Positions 35,801 through 44,149 of a stretch of DNA of 64,000 nucleotides are shown here, one piece after another. The notes below the pieces were generated by a model. That model was not told where the DNA came from. It did not search any database and saw nothing but the letters and a program-made list of their open reading frames with translations. The DNA comes from Pristimantibacillus sp052113225 (GTDB taxonomy: Bacteria; Bacillota; Bacilli; Paenibacillales; Paenibacillaceae). The stretch is taken from NCBI RefSeq assembly GCF_052113225.1, contig NZ_JBFRCT010000004.1:186001-250000 (forward strand), written 5' to 3'. The position numbers and the translations under genes are program-made. Within the stretch, counting starts at the first letter, position 1. Each line of letters begins with the position of its first letter.

Positions 35801-38800
35801 ACGCTCTCGTTACTCCAGGTCAGTGGTTCGCCTTGCAACGATTCCAGCTCGCTCACGGGCCGCTGGGCAAGACGAAGCCCCTCATCCGTATCTACCAGAT
35901 AAAGCTCACGAGGTATCGACAGTTCGCCTTTCCAGGGTGAAGTAGGAAAGCTGAACGGGTAGTCCCAGTTCGTCATCCACGCCATCATTATACGTCGGTT
36001 GTTTGGGGCATTCTGAAACGTCATGGAAGCGTACATTTCTTTACCGTACTCTATTTTAAGCATTGTTCTGACCGGATTGTCATTGACGAACTTACCATCC
36101 TTTGTCAATTCTCCAATAAAGTAACGGCTTTCCGAACCTTGCGTCTTCGGATTTGCTCCCGTGCTGATCATTAGCACCCATTTACGTACCGTGCCGCCCT
36201 CTACCGTAAGAGGGAAGAGGTCGGGGCACTCCCAAACGCCTTCCTGCCATTCGCCCCCAACAGAAATCTCATTGAATCCGAATTGATCGGTGCGCTGCCA
36301 ATGAATCAAATCGACGGAAGTTAGAAAATGAATATTGTCGCCACCAGAGATGACCATGACCCAGCGGTTGTTCTCATCATCGCGCACGACCTTCGGATCG
36401 CGGAAGTCCCAGCCGCCATCTTTGCCGCCGGGATTAGGAACGATAGCTTCGTTGCCATAGTACTCCCATGTTCGGCCGTTGTCCTTGCTGTAGGCCATGC
36501 CCACCTTCTGATTGCCGCCGGGTTTATCGGGATTGTACGACGTATAGTAGGCTATAAGGCCTTGACCGCCTACATCCCCAAATAAGCCTGAATCATTATT
36601 AAGATCGGCTACCACTGAGCCAGACCAGATGTGGCCCAGATCGTTCCACTTCAAAGCGATAGGCATCTTCTTCCAGTGCAGCAAATCCGTGCTGATCGAA
36701 TGCGCCCACTGACCTCCGTCCTGATGGAACAAATGGTATTCCCCTTTGAAATAGACAAGTCCGTTAGGATCGCTCGCAGAACCTCGAACAGGCGAGTAAT
36801 GATATTCAGGACGGTATAGTTCTTCATAATACTGGTCTAATGGTGTTGCGTATATATTTTGAAAATAGGATATGCCATCTTTCACTGCTATCCCAACGAC
36901 ATCTTCGCTAAATTCGTTCTCCAGCCCCTCCCACTCCAATACAGGGGCCGCATATCCATCCACATACACCGTTATCGAAGCGCCTTTTATGATCGCCTCT
37001 ATGTGGTGCGGTTTGCCAGTGGAAAGCTCCGGCGCTTCGCTTTCGGCCTCGACAGTCACATTGTTCCGGTCTTTTTTCAACAGGGATATCGCATGATCCG
37101 GTCCCGCTGCAAGCAGATACCCTCGCGTGCCATCCACGCTAGCCCGTAACTGCAGAGCCGCCGTCACGCCTGGCGTTTCTTTCCCCCTGATGAGATCGCC
37201 TTCCAGTATCAGGTCGCCATCATCTTCCGAAGCGCTCTGCGGTACGAGCGCCGTCCGAATCGACCATTCGCCATTCTCACTGTCCCCCCGGATGCCATTT
37301 AAGTGAGGTTGCCAAATGCCGCTAACTGTGTTCCAGTTTTGCAGATTTGTTGCAGGCTCGTTCACCATCACGCTCTGAAAATACACAGATCCTCCATGGC
37401 TATACAGCCCCAAACGCCCACTGGCGTATGTAGATGTTTGTGCCTGCAGCAAGGGGTCGTATTTCCCGTCCCAATACACTTTCACGGTATGCCCTTCGGC
37501 TTTTAGGCGTAGTCGGTACGTTACTTCCGTCGTGATGACAACAGGCGCCTCAGCCAACAGTTCACTTCCCCTGGCCTCATTCAAAGAGAAAAGACGAAGC
37601 TTCTGAGACCCTAGATCCAGTTCTGCCAGATACCCGTTTCTCCCGGTGTTATCCGCACGCAACAACAGCCCCGCTGAAGCCCCGGGCGTGACGATCTTCA
37701 GATCCGCTTCGTACTCCAAGTCACTACCGGTCGTCGTCGCGAGTGCGGAGAGATGACCTTGGGAGCTAAGCTTAAGTCCGTTCGCATCGGAGCTCGCATC
37801 TCCAATTCCGCGGAGCTGCCAGCCCTCTAAGTTGCTTTTCAATCCGTTCCAATGTACGGATGGGTCATCTACGTAAATATTTTGAAAGACGACGGTCGCA
37901 TCATAGACATGTAAGCCGAACAGGCCGCTAGCGTAGGAGGCGTCCTCGGCACTCAAGACCGGGACCGCCTCTCTGTTCCAGTACACCCGCAACTGCGAGC
38001 CTTCTGCCACTGCCTTCAAATGATAGGCTTGACCTGTAGCCCATTCGACTTCCACTTCCTTATAAAGCCGGCCAGGCGAACTTTCATTTGAATTGAGCAG
38101 CCTGATCGTCGCCTTGCCAGGAGAATCACCGCGCACGATCTGCACCATGTACGACTCCCAACCACTATCATTCGATCTTAGCACCAGCGAGGCAACGCCT
38201 TGTTCGCTCTTAAAGGCGATATCGGCTTCAAAAGCCGCATCAGCTACCGTCTTGTCCGACATGGTAAAGAAATTGCCGTCCGAAGATAGCTTGAGCCCTT
38301 CTGCCGTTTCTTCAAACGTCCCGGTTTCCTTCTGTGACCAGCCTCCGACATTTGAAGATACTCCCGGATAAGGGGCGTTAAGATCCTTGATCATCACATG
38401 CTGGAACACGGCTTGGGTGTTATAAACATGAAGACCAATTCGCCCACTCGAGTAAGCGCTATCATTTATACTGAAAACAGGTGTTTCCTCACCGTTCCAG
38501 TATACGTTCAGCTTCTCCCCCTCAGCCCTGACCTGGAGTTTGTACACCGTATTTATATCTATTTCTACGTTCTGCTCTTGAAAAAGCCGATTAGGCGCCT
38601 GATCATCCGAATTTAACAGACGCAGCTTATCTTGGGCTGGATCCAGTTGAACCATATAAGACTTCCAGCCGTTGTCGTTGGACCGGAAAACGAGTGAACC
38701 AACACCGCTATCCTTGGCGAACTTTACATCCGCATCTATTTGAGAATTATCGGAAATCGCTTCGTCGATTGCAAAATAATTGCCTGAAGAATCGAGCTTG

Positions 38801-39540
38801 AGCCCTTCTTCCGTATCTTCGTGGGAGCCTGAATCCCCGCCATAGCCCCAACCCGTCAGATTCGTTTGGAAGCCCGGAACAGACGAGGTAATCTGCTCGG
38901 CGTTCACGTTCTGAAGCAGAACATCGCCATCCCATACAAGAATGCCGAGCTGTCCTGTTCCCCGGGAACTATTTGTCACATCAAATATTGGCGTCTCTAT
39001 GGAGCCGAAATAAACTTTAATGGAGGTATCCTCGGCAACGACACTTAGCTTGTAAGAGGTATCCGTCACAAGTGGAGAAGCAGGAGTATAGGTATTGGTT
39101 AACCCGCCCGGCCCCGTCAATCGGATCGCGTTTTGCGAAGGCTCGAGCTGAAGCTTGTAGGAATCCCAACCACTCGCGTCAGCACGGAATACCAACGATG
39201 CATGACCATTATTGCTCTTGAATGTCATTTCCGCATCATAACGGAAATTTGTCCAATTGCCTTCTGCTAGCATCATCGTGTTTTGGGCGGCAGAAGATAT
39301 CAGCTTCCCGCCTGGAACGTCTGACCAATCAATCCCTTCCTTTTTTGTCCAACCAGACAGATTGGAACTCCAACTAGTCTCCCCGTTCGTAGTTACATCC
39401 TTGTCAATCGTTTGCACCCCGGCCTTGCTCTGATCGATGGATTCTTCTGCTTTAACTGGAGTCACTACCTGCAGAAATAGGGTTAATACCAGCGTAAGCG
39501 ACATAAACAACTTGAATGCTCCCGAATACCTTTTCCTCAA
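32869..39540 (-). CDS. Giant S-layer-anchored multimodular GH32 fructanase
   Basis: Secreted protein of 2223 aa. Modules by approximate residue: signal peptide 1-31; five CBM66-like modules (55-220, 223-390, 392-560, 568-727, 730-897), each starting with words such as NLSGW, NLTGW, NVGGW or NLEGW; GH32 catalytic part 905-1395 with the Asp in SASDPNG (about 923), FRDPK (about 1047) and WECPDLF (about 1105); BIG2-like 1400-1480; a sixth CBM66-like module 1487-1655; ricin-type beta-trefoil 1658-1787; linker and unassigned region to about 2040; three SLH motifs to the end. It starts at TTG with AAAGGGGG upstream. It should hold the cell on levan or inulin and cleave it. One undetermined base (n at 33404) yields one unknown residue. 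Confidence 0.9.
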   Translation of the reverse strand: MRKRYSGAFKLFMSLTLVLTLFLQVVTPVKAEESIDQSKAGVQTIDKDVTTNGETSWSSNLSGWTKKEGIDWSDVPGGKLISSAAQNTMMLAEGNWTNFRYDAEMTFKSNNGHASLVFRADASGWDSYKLQLEPSQNAIRLTGPGGLTNTYTPASPLVTDTSYKLSVVAEDTSIKVYFGSIETPIFDVTNSSRGTGQLGILVWDGDVLLQNVNAEQITSSVPGFQTNLTGWGYGGDSGSHEDTEEGLKLDSSGNYFAIDEAISDNSQIDADVKFAKDSGVGSLVFRSNDNGWKSYMVQLDPAQDKLRLLNSDDQAPNRLFQEQNVEIDINTVYKLQVRAEGEKLNVYWNGEETPVFSINDSAYSSGRIGLHVYNTQAVFQHVMIKDLNAPYPGVSSNVGGWSQKETGTFEETAEGLKLSSDGNFFTMSDKTVADAAFEADIAFKSEQGVASLVLRSNDSGWESYMVQIVRGDSPGKATIRLLNSNESSPGRLYKEVEVEWATGQAYHLKAVAEGSQLRVYWNREAVPVLSAEDASYASGLFGLHVYDATVVFQNIYVDDPSVHWNGLKSNLEGWQLRGIGDASSDANGLKLSSQGHLSALATTTGSDLEYEADLKIVTPGASAGLLLRADNTGRNGYLAELDLGSQKLRLFSLNEARGSELLAEAPVVITTEVTYRLRLKAEGHTVKVYWDGKYDPLLQAQTSTYASGRLGLYSHGGSVYFQSVMVNEPATNLQNWNTVSGIWQPHLNGIRGDSENGEWSIRTALVPQSASEDDGDLILEGDLIRGKETPGVTAALQLRASVDGTRGYLLAAGPDHAISLLKKDRNNVTVEAESEAPELSTGKPHHIEAIIKGASITVYVDGYAAPVLEWEGLENEFSEDVVGIAVKDGISYFQNIYATPLDQYYEELYRPEYHYSPVRGSASDPNGLVYFKGEYHLFHQDGGQWAHSISTDLLHWKKMPIALKWNDLGHIWSGSVVADLNNDSGLFGDVGGQGLIAYYTSYNPDKPGGNQKVGMAYSKDNGRTWEYYGNEAIVPNPGGKDGGWDFRDPKVVRDDENNRWVMVISGGDNIHFLTSVDLIHWQRTDQFGFNEISVGGEWQEGVWECPDLFPLTVEGGTVRKWVLMISTGANPKTQGSESRYFIGELTKDGKFVNDNPVRTMLKIEYGKEMYASMTFQNAPNNRRIMMAWMTNWDYPFSFPTSPWKGELSIPRELYLVDTDEGLRLAQRPVSELESLQGEPLTWSNESVTPQTTNLLTGFSGSAYEVEAELELPESGAASEFGFQVREGGDQKTVVGYRSATSTLFVDRSKAGFNNFSDKFTTLHEAIVKPVNRTISLRLLIDESSFEVFADGGKKTFTELIFPDGARNGLSLYAKGGEIKVVSLKVYPLRNVWKPATLDGTTVASEIRLDRDSVEIGVGEESRMYATAVPYTATDKKLIWTSANPSVATVTTDGAGVAVVKAIAQGETSVTVALANGAVKRTFKVSVGAFTTNLKDWKAYPLSEWVPTAQGIRGFYGSDAAYMSTKQAADFVYETDVKLTDSGAASILFRANADGTAGYYFNLDPNLRMLRLFYKAPGKSDVEDRMVLAKVPRVLDRNRSYHVKIVATGRLIHIELDGEQVIHLIDDTYSQGYFGLNVFGGYVYYQNTIVAGDTLPDTRKYSLTSVADGRVLGVDSQDNFARLKSVVYSGGNNEQWVIVPLANGDYSIRSASSGKALDWDTGQNIIQLYPYLGYDNQRWQLIENENGTYSITSKKNPELSLKANVTGDIALVAKDVTDSSQQWRMQEINPPVEPSDGGNGGDPINEGKGSEAGSVANDIAELLADGKTSDFAHIKEISRDGKPMIEITIDDGKLNTLLGAIDVPKMDIKVKKPQDVLIKGLTVKDLKRLAASQAVLTIHTPQAIIALQPAGLDLESTQSTTNTVLAPIELSIRKADKELIAVSKEKAAAGGYKLLSAPLAVDLVRLVDDKRQVLQFNRYNPVLLSLPDGMGDSAALTAVSIQSDGTASHLPTTIVKVDGVKYAKAQERSGLRTYALASGQGAFSDTXDNWANNVIHMAGERLLINGVGQGHFLPNGEITREQFATITARGLGLMDTGSADFVVASTLKKYDIFEGYEDGTFHGSDLISREQAIVAIYRSMKLIQGEFTHPLTSQQQAKALSGFKDVGKLAPWAHEAAANLIQNGILTGNDGGELNPAATLTRGEATVLICRLLQSTGYIDKQSN

Positions 39541-39577
39541 CTATGAACAACCCCCTTTGTAAGTTTATCATCAATTT

Positions 39578-39605
39578 AATCTAGCCTGCTTTGGAATGAT
39601 TTCAA
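39578..39605 (-). promoter_or_regulatory. Possible promoter of the giant fructanase gene
   Basis: Minus strand TTGAAA (39600-39605), 16 bases, TAGATT (39578-39583), about 40 bases before the TTG start. Confidence 0.4.
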
Positions 39606-39767
39606 TTTGATCTGATCTGTTCTTTTGATTTTTGGAGCATATAAAATCATTCAGGAGATAGCCAGAAAATTTAAAGAATAAAACAGAGCACTATGAAAGG
39701 AAACCGATGAAAATCTAACTACAGTACACGATAGGTGGAGAGAAACGTTTTTACATATTCAGAAAAA

Positions 39768-39781
39768 TATAAGCGCTTACA
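39768..39781 (-). promoter_or_regulatory. cre-like catabolite repression site
   Basis: Minus strand TGTAAGCGCTTATA agrees with the CcpA-site consensus TGNAANCGNTNNC except at one position. It lies about 230 bases before the fructanase start. Confidence 0.55.
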
Positions 39782-39864
39782 AATCTCGGATTAAGAAGGG
39801 AGGAATTAAACAAACCCCGTCCGTCATGAAAATACAAAAAACTCAAGGAGGAAAACCATGAACG

Positions 39865-40050
39865 ATGGGTCGGATTCAACCTTGCTCTGAAAACTTCAGG
39901 TATTAAACCTGATGACAGTTATAGCATCACCGAAGCAGACCGGTTAATAGCAGACCCTAAATGGCTTGAGCAGAGGATTCATGAGATGGAGGCATTACCA
40001 GATGCGATGCGCTCGTATGCGCGAATGATTTTATTGCCATTAACGTCATA
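39865..40050 (+). pseudogene. Remnant resembling a LacI-family regulator
   Basis: A plus-strand frame without its own start reads RWVGFNLALKTSGIKPDDSY and ends in IHEMEALPDAMRSYARMILL. The first block resembles the R-x-x-GF-x-x-AL-x-x-x-GI stretch of LacI sugar-binding domains and the last resembles the segment before their CANDxxA motif. Just upstream is a perfect AAGGAGG plus ATG (39858), but that frame stops after ten codons. It looks like the collapsed remains of a regulator gene at the right edge of the fructan locus. Confidence 0.35.
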
Positions 40051-40145
40051 GATTCTGTTTTTTTAAATACACCCGATCCACTTCTTATATGACTTCCATC
40101 GAGCCTTATTTTGGAACATCTTTATGTTATAAGGTTGGTGGAGTT

Positions 40146-40280
40146 ATGTTGATTCTTAGTATTATCGTGTTTAATTTCATAATCTGGATAGTTGCATTAT
40201 CCTGCCCGTCACTTAACGAAGTTCCGGCGGTCTTAAACTTTTTTCTCAGTCTACACGTTACTTTTCAATCTAATCCTTAA
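40146..40280 (+). pseudogene. Short membrane-protein fragment
   Basis: An ATG at 40146 with GGTGGAG upstream starts a 44-codon frame whose first 17 residues are strongly hydrophobic (MLILSIIVFNFIIWIVA), after which it loses membrane character. It may be the truncated start of a small integral membrane protein. The rest of 39541-40500 holds only the sites listed. Confidence 0.25.
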
Positions 40281-40375
40281 TTTTCTTGGACATTAAGAAA
40301 TGATCTTGCATGGAGAGCCCTGTATAAGTACCTATTTTGAAAACCCACCAAAATCAGAGGCTAATAATAATTACT

Positions 40376-40424
40376 CAACGAAAAACGAGCCTTAGAAGCG
40401 ACTCTAGAGGCTCGTTTTTCGTTG
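40376..40424. terminator. Strong bidirectional terminator
   Basis: CAACGAAAAACGAGCCT / AGGCTCGTTTTTCGTTG, a perfect 17-base stem, lies downstream of the ABC permease gene on the minus strand. Confidence 0.85.
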
Positions 40425-40500
40425 ATTCTATTCTTTTTCTAAAGAAATGGACTTTTGCAGTGGTCTCAGTACGTATCCCAACAATCCAAGTATTTCTTTA

Positions 40501-41802
40501 TTAAACCTTATAAGCTCTCATCGCTTTTCTAAGCTCTTTCCAGCTCGGCCGTTTACCGTACAGCAGTACGCCGGTCCGATAGATCTTCGCCGACAGCCAG
40601 CCTGCTGCGTAAATGCTCACAACCAGGATCGCTATCGATACGAGCACCTGCCAGATTGGCGGGCTTGCGAGTCCCACTCGCAGCAGCATAACGAACGGCG
40701 AGAAGAACGGGATAAATGAGGTTACCTTTACAAGCATCGTATCGGGATTAGAAATACTGAATGTCGTGATATAAAAACCGGCAAGCGACAGCATCGTGAT
40801 CGGCATGACCGCCTGACCTAAATCCTCGGTGCGGCTGACGATTGAACCAACTGCGGCGAATAGGCATGCGTAGACCAAGAAGCCCAATACATAGAACAGC
40901 AAGCCATATACGAGCAGAGTCGGATCTACTTTGGACAAGTCGATGTCATATTGCTGGAACGCCGAGTTATTATGCGGCAAGTTTATGTTAATGATTACGA
41001 CAACAACATAAGCCAGAATTTGCGTCAGCCCTACGACGAATATGCCGAATATTTTACCAAACATCTGCTTAAGCGGCGATACACTTGTTACGATGATTTC
41101 CATTACTCGCGAGCTTTTCTCAGCCGTAATTTCTGAGGCAATCATTTGTCCCGAGATCATAATTCCGAAGAACAATAACATGAGCAGGAACGTTACAAAA
41201 CCGATATCGACCCCTTTTTGGGCCTCTGTCTTGCCTGTACCAGCACCATCTGCTGAAATCTGCAACGCGTTAATAACAACCGGACTGAGCAGCATTGTCT
41301 TCTGTTCATCGGTCAACCCGCTGTTTTTGAGCACCATTTCTGTCTTCACGACTTGAATGCCCTGTTCAAGTGTCTGTCTTGTCTTATCACTTAGCTGCTT
41401 CTCCGATTTATAAGTAAGGTCAGGCAAACCAGACTCGTTAACTGAACTAAACAAGAGGTAGCCTTTAATGGTCTTATCTGCGACCGCATCTCTCAGAACC
41501 TTCTCATTCTGCTCGGTTGAGCCTGCGTCCGGGAATTCGATCAACTTAATAGCCGGCTTCTCCTGACCTGCATAGGTTTCTCTAAGCTGCTCCGCAATCT
41601 TGGTTCCTTCTATTGCTCTAGCATCTATCGCATAACCAATACTTGTGGCTTTGCCGCTGCTCTTATCAAACAACGAAATAATATAAGGCAAGTTAGCACC
41701 AATACATAAGATAACAACAAAGATCAAAGTCGTAATCAGAAAAGACTTCCCTTTAAACTTATTTTTCATTGTAAAGCCTGCTACTGTCCAGAAACTATTC
41801 AT
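40501..41802 (-). CDS. ABC-2 type exporter permease (NatB/YhaP-like)
   Basis: Membrane subunit of an ABC exporter (433 aa): a first membrane segment near residues 20-42, a large extracellular region to about 200, then five or six further segments. EITAEKSSRVMEIIVTSVSP near residue 240 is the conserved cytoplasmic motif of NatB-like permeases. ATG at 41802 lies inside the end of the ATPase gene (8-base overlap) with GGTGAT as ribosome site, so the two subunits are coupled. The cargo is unknown; Na+ export and peptide-stress roles are known in related systems. Confidence 0.9.
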   Translation of the reverse strand: MNSFWTVAGFTMKNKFKGKSFLITTLIFVVILCIGANLPYIISLFDKSSGKATSIGYAIDARAIEGTKIAEQLRETYAGQEKPAIKLIEFPDAGSTEQNEKVLRDAVADKTIKGYLLFSSVNESGLPDLTYKSEKQLSDKTRQTLEQGIQVVKTEMVLKNSGLTDEQKTMLLSPVVINALQISADGAGTGKTEAQKGVDIGFVTFLLMLLFFGIMISGQMIASEITAEKSSRVMEIIVTSVSPLKQMFGKIFGIFVVGLTQILAYVVVVIININLPHNNSAFQQYDIDLSKVDPTLLVYGLLFYVLGFLVYACLFAAVGSIVSRTEDLGQAVMPITMLSLAGFYITTFSISNPDTMLVKVTSFIPFFSPFVMLLRVGLASPPIWQVLVSIAILVVSIYAAGWLSAKIYRTGVLLYGKRPSWKELRKAMRAYKV

Positions 41803-42700
41803 GCAAATCACCGCCTACCGCTTTAATAAAGATTTCGTTTAACGTTGGCTCCATAATTTCGAACTTATTAACGATCGTCTGTTCAAGTGCAAGACGTAAA
41901 ATATTCGCTGCCGCTGCTTCATTCTCAATGCCTACTTCATAGCCGTATTCATGCTTCTGTACACCTGTAACACCGCTGATCCCATCAAGGCCTGCAACCT
42001 CATCTTCCGTACGCAAGACTACCTTTTCACGTGGATAACGTTTCTTAATCTCTCTTATACTACCTTGCAGAACTGGATTCGAGCGGTGAAGAATCGTAAT
42101 GTTCCGGCACAGCTCTTCCACATGCTCCATACGGTGAGTCGAGAACAGCATCGACGTTCCGGAATCCCGAAGCTCCTTAACCGTAGACTTGAGCAGTTCA
42201 ACGTTCACTGGATCAAGGCCGCTGAAGGCTTCATCCAAAATAACGATACGAGGACGATGAATGACGGAAGCGATAAACTGGATTTTCTGCTGATTGCCCT
42301 TGGACAGCTCCTCGACTCTCTTCCCGTAATATTCCGGCACTTCAAACCGATCAAGCCACTGCTTCAGACTAGCATCTGCATCCTTCTTCAACATCCCGCG
42401 CAGCTGCGCGAGATAGATTAATTGGTCGCTCACCTTCACCCGTGGATATAACCCGCGCTCTTCCGGCAAATAACCAAGCATGCGGAGCTGCTCTTTCGTA
42501 TATGGTTTTCCATTGTACAAAATCTTTCCTTCGTCCGGATAAATCAGTCCAAGTACCATTCGCATCGTAGTTGTTTTGCCGGCACCATTTGCTCCCAGCA
42601 ATCCGTAAATCTCTCCCTCTTCAACCTGAAAGCTGATCCCGTTGACCGCTTTTTTATCTCCATACTGCTTATGCACCTGGTCTACTACTAATGGCTTCAT
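41795..42700 (-). CDS. ABC exporter ATP-binding protein (NatA/YhaQ-like)
   Basis: ATPase of 301 aa: Walker A GANGAGKTT near residue 38, signature LSKGNQQK near 138, Walker B RIVILDEAFSGLD near 152-164, H-loop STHRMEHVE. The C-terminal extension of about 80 residues (EVGIENEAAAANILRLALEQ) is usual for the NatA/YhaQ group. AGGAGG precedes the ATG and is part of a repeated hairpin element. It partners the overlapping permease gene. Confidence 0.93.
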   Translation of the reverse strand: MKPLVVDQVHKQYGDKKAVNGISFQVEEGEIYGLLGANGAGKTTTMRMVLGLIYPDEGKILYNGKPYTKEQLRMLGYLPEERGLYPRVKVSDQLIYLAQLRGMLKKDADASLKQWLDRFEVPEYYGKRVEELSKGNQQKIQFIASVIHRPRIVILDEAFSGLDPVNVELLKSTVKELRDSGTSMLFSTHRMEHVEELCRNITILHRSNPVLQGSIREIKKRYPREKVVLRTEDEVAGLDGISGVTGVQKHEYGYEVGIENEAAAANILRLALEQTIVNKFEIMEPTLNEIFIKAVGGDLHE

Positions 42701-42712
42701 CTTCTATTCCTC

Positions 42713-42780
42713 CTAAAAAGAATGATCACACAAACAGCTAGGATTAGCTGTTCGTGATGATTCTTACTTCGAAAGCATAT
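42713..42780 (-). repeat. Intra-operonic hairpin/Shine-Dalgarno element, copy E1
   Basis: Minus strand: GCTTTCGAAGTAAGAAT, then ATCACGAACAGCT...AGCTGTTTGTGTGAT, then ATTCTTTTTAGGAGG. The arms pair to form a long stem that ends in T5, immediately before the ribosome site of the ATPase gene at 42700. Confidence 0.8.
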
Positions 42781-42783
42781 GCT

Positions 42784-42830
42784 TAAAGAATGATCACACA
42801 AACAGCTGTCGATTCTTACTTCGAAAGCAT
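42784..42830 (-). repeat. Intra-operonic hairpin element, copy E2 (shortened)
   Basis: Tandem partial copy of E1 beginning with the same GCTTTCGAAGTAAGAAT and ending TGTGTGATCATTCTTTA, but lacking most of the left arm and the Shine-Dalgarno end. It starts 9 bases after the stop of the preceding ATPase gene. Confidence 0.75.
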
Positions 42831-42838
42831 TCTCATGA

Positions 42839-43738
42839 CTATGATCTCAATCTTGTCCGTTCCTGTTCTACCAATACGGCTAAAATATCATCCAGTTGCA
42901 GTGTCTGCCGATGGGTGATCGTAATCTCTTCCTTCTCGCACCACACCTCTGCCTCTGGAGCCCGCCGTGTAATCACCCGCAGCATACCGCCACCAGCCTG
43001 TTCAATTCCGCATTGCCCAGGCATCATCTCTGCAATTTTACGATCACCTTGCATATAGAAAGCATGCCAGTTGCCAAACAACTCATCCTTCTCGTATACA
43101 CCCAGCACCCGCCCATGAATCATAAATACGATATAATCGGCGAGCCGCTTCACTTCTTCAACAATATGGGAAGCCATCAAAATCGTACGGTCACCAGGCT
43201 CCATGTAGCGATGCAGCACATCGATCATCGTTCGCCAAGCCAGCGGATCAAGCCCAGAGGAAGGCTCATCGAGAAGCAGCAGCTCGGGATGATGGGATAG
43301 CACCAAGGCCAACTCGTATTTGCGCCGCATCCCTTTGGACATCCTGACCAGCTTAATACTGTCATCTACTTCAAATAGCCGAAGCAGCTCCTGATAGCGG
43401 TTGACATCCCAGTTCGGGTACCACTTCTTCACAAAATCCGTTTTAAAGGAAGCCTTAACTTTATCATCATGCTGCGAGAACAATTCCGGCAGATAGCCTA
43501 CTTTGCCTTTCGTTTGCCAATCTTCCTCCCTCGCGATGCTCTCACCAAGCAGATATATGTCACCCTTATCCGGTTTCATCAAATCGAGGATCAGCCGGAA
43601 TGTGGAGCTTTTGCCTGAACCATTTGGCCCTACAATGGCAGTCACATAGCCTCTCGGCACTTCAAGGTGAATAGGTCCCAGTTGAAAATGTGGGCGTCTC
43701 AACTCCACATCTATCAGACTTATCGCATTGTCCGTCAT
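42839..43738 (-). CDS. ABC transporter ATP-binding protein (YtrB-like)
   Basis: ATPase of 299 aa: Walker A GPNGSGKSS near residue 36, a degenerate signature (RMSKGMRRK in place of LSGGQ) near 132, Walker B LLLLDEPSSGLDP, H-loop SHIVEEVKR. The unusual signature and C-terminal region resemble YtrB-type ATPases that act with GntR/YtrA regulators. The ATG lies one base after the GntR stop region (TAAAGGATG). It probably works with the membrane protein at 44150. Confidence 0.9.
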   Translation of the reverse strand: MTDNAISLIDVELRRPHFQLGPIHLEVPRGYVTAIVGPNGSGKSSTFRLILDLMKPDKGDIYLLGESIAREEDWQTKGKVGYLPELFSQHDDKVKASFKTDFVKKWYPNWDVNRYQELLRLFEVDDSIKLVRMSKGMRRKYELALVLSHHPELLLLDEPSSGLDPLAWRTMIDVLHRYMEPGDRTILMASHIVEEVKRLADYIVFMIHGRVLGVYEKDELFGNWHAFYMQGDRKIAEMMPGQCGIEQAGGGMLRVITRRAPEAEVWCEKEEITITHRQTLQLDDILAVLVEQERTRLRS

Positions 43739-43741
43739 CCT

Positions 43742-44131
43742 TTACCCCCCATATTTTCGCTTAAGTATCTCTTGGAACAGCTCCATCAGCTCTTCCTTCG
43801 TACATTGCACAAGCTTACCGGCATCAATAGCCGACTCTATTCCTTCAATTACAGCATCCAGACGAAATCGGTCCATCGCATTCTGTTCGATGCGGGCTAC
43901 ATAAGTTCCGGTTCCTTGTTTCGTTCGAAGAAGTCCTTCATTCTCAAGATCCTGATAGACACGCCGTACGGTAATGACACTGCATTTGAGCAGCTGCGCA
44001 AGCTCCCTTATGGAGGGTAATAAAGTTCCTTCTTCCAGCTGCCCGCTTACGATCAGTGCTCTTAGTTGCACTTCAATCTGGTAATAGAGCGGTTCCGCAC
44101 TTTGTTCGTTAATATGAATTGGCAGCCACAC
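43742..44131 (-). CDS. GntR-family regulator, YtrA subfamily
   Basis: Small repressor of 129 aa: winged helix with PLYYQIEVQLRALIVSGQL and LPSIRELAQLLKCSVITVRR, then the wing GLLRTKQGTGTYV. The short C-terminal part without a large effector domain defines the YtrA subfamily, which usually senses cell-envelope-active compounds and represses ABC transporter operons. GTG at 44131 with GAGGG upstream is preferred; a TTG at 44149 is the alternative. It probably binds the inverted repeat at 44915-44942. Confidence 0.9.
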   Translation of the reverse strand: MWLPIHINEQSAEPLYYQIEVQLRALIVSGQLEEGTLLPSIRELAQLLKCSVITVRRVYQDLENEGLLRTKQGTGTYVARIEQNAMDRFRLDAVIEGIESAIDAGKLVQCTKEELMELFQEILKRKYGG

Positions 44132-44149
44132 GGCTTCACCCTCTTCCAA

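Noticed and set aside
42839..43738. Degenerate signature motif as evidence of a dead ATPase
   Set aside because: Walker A, Walker B and the H-loop are intact, and YtrB-like ATPases commonly vary in the signature.
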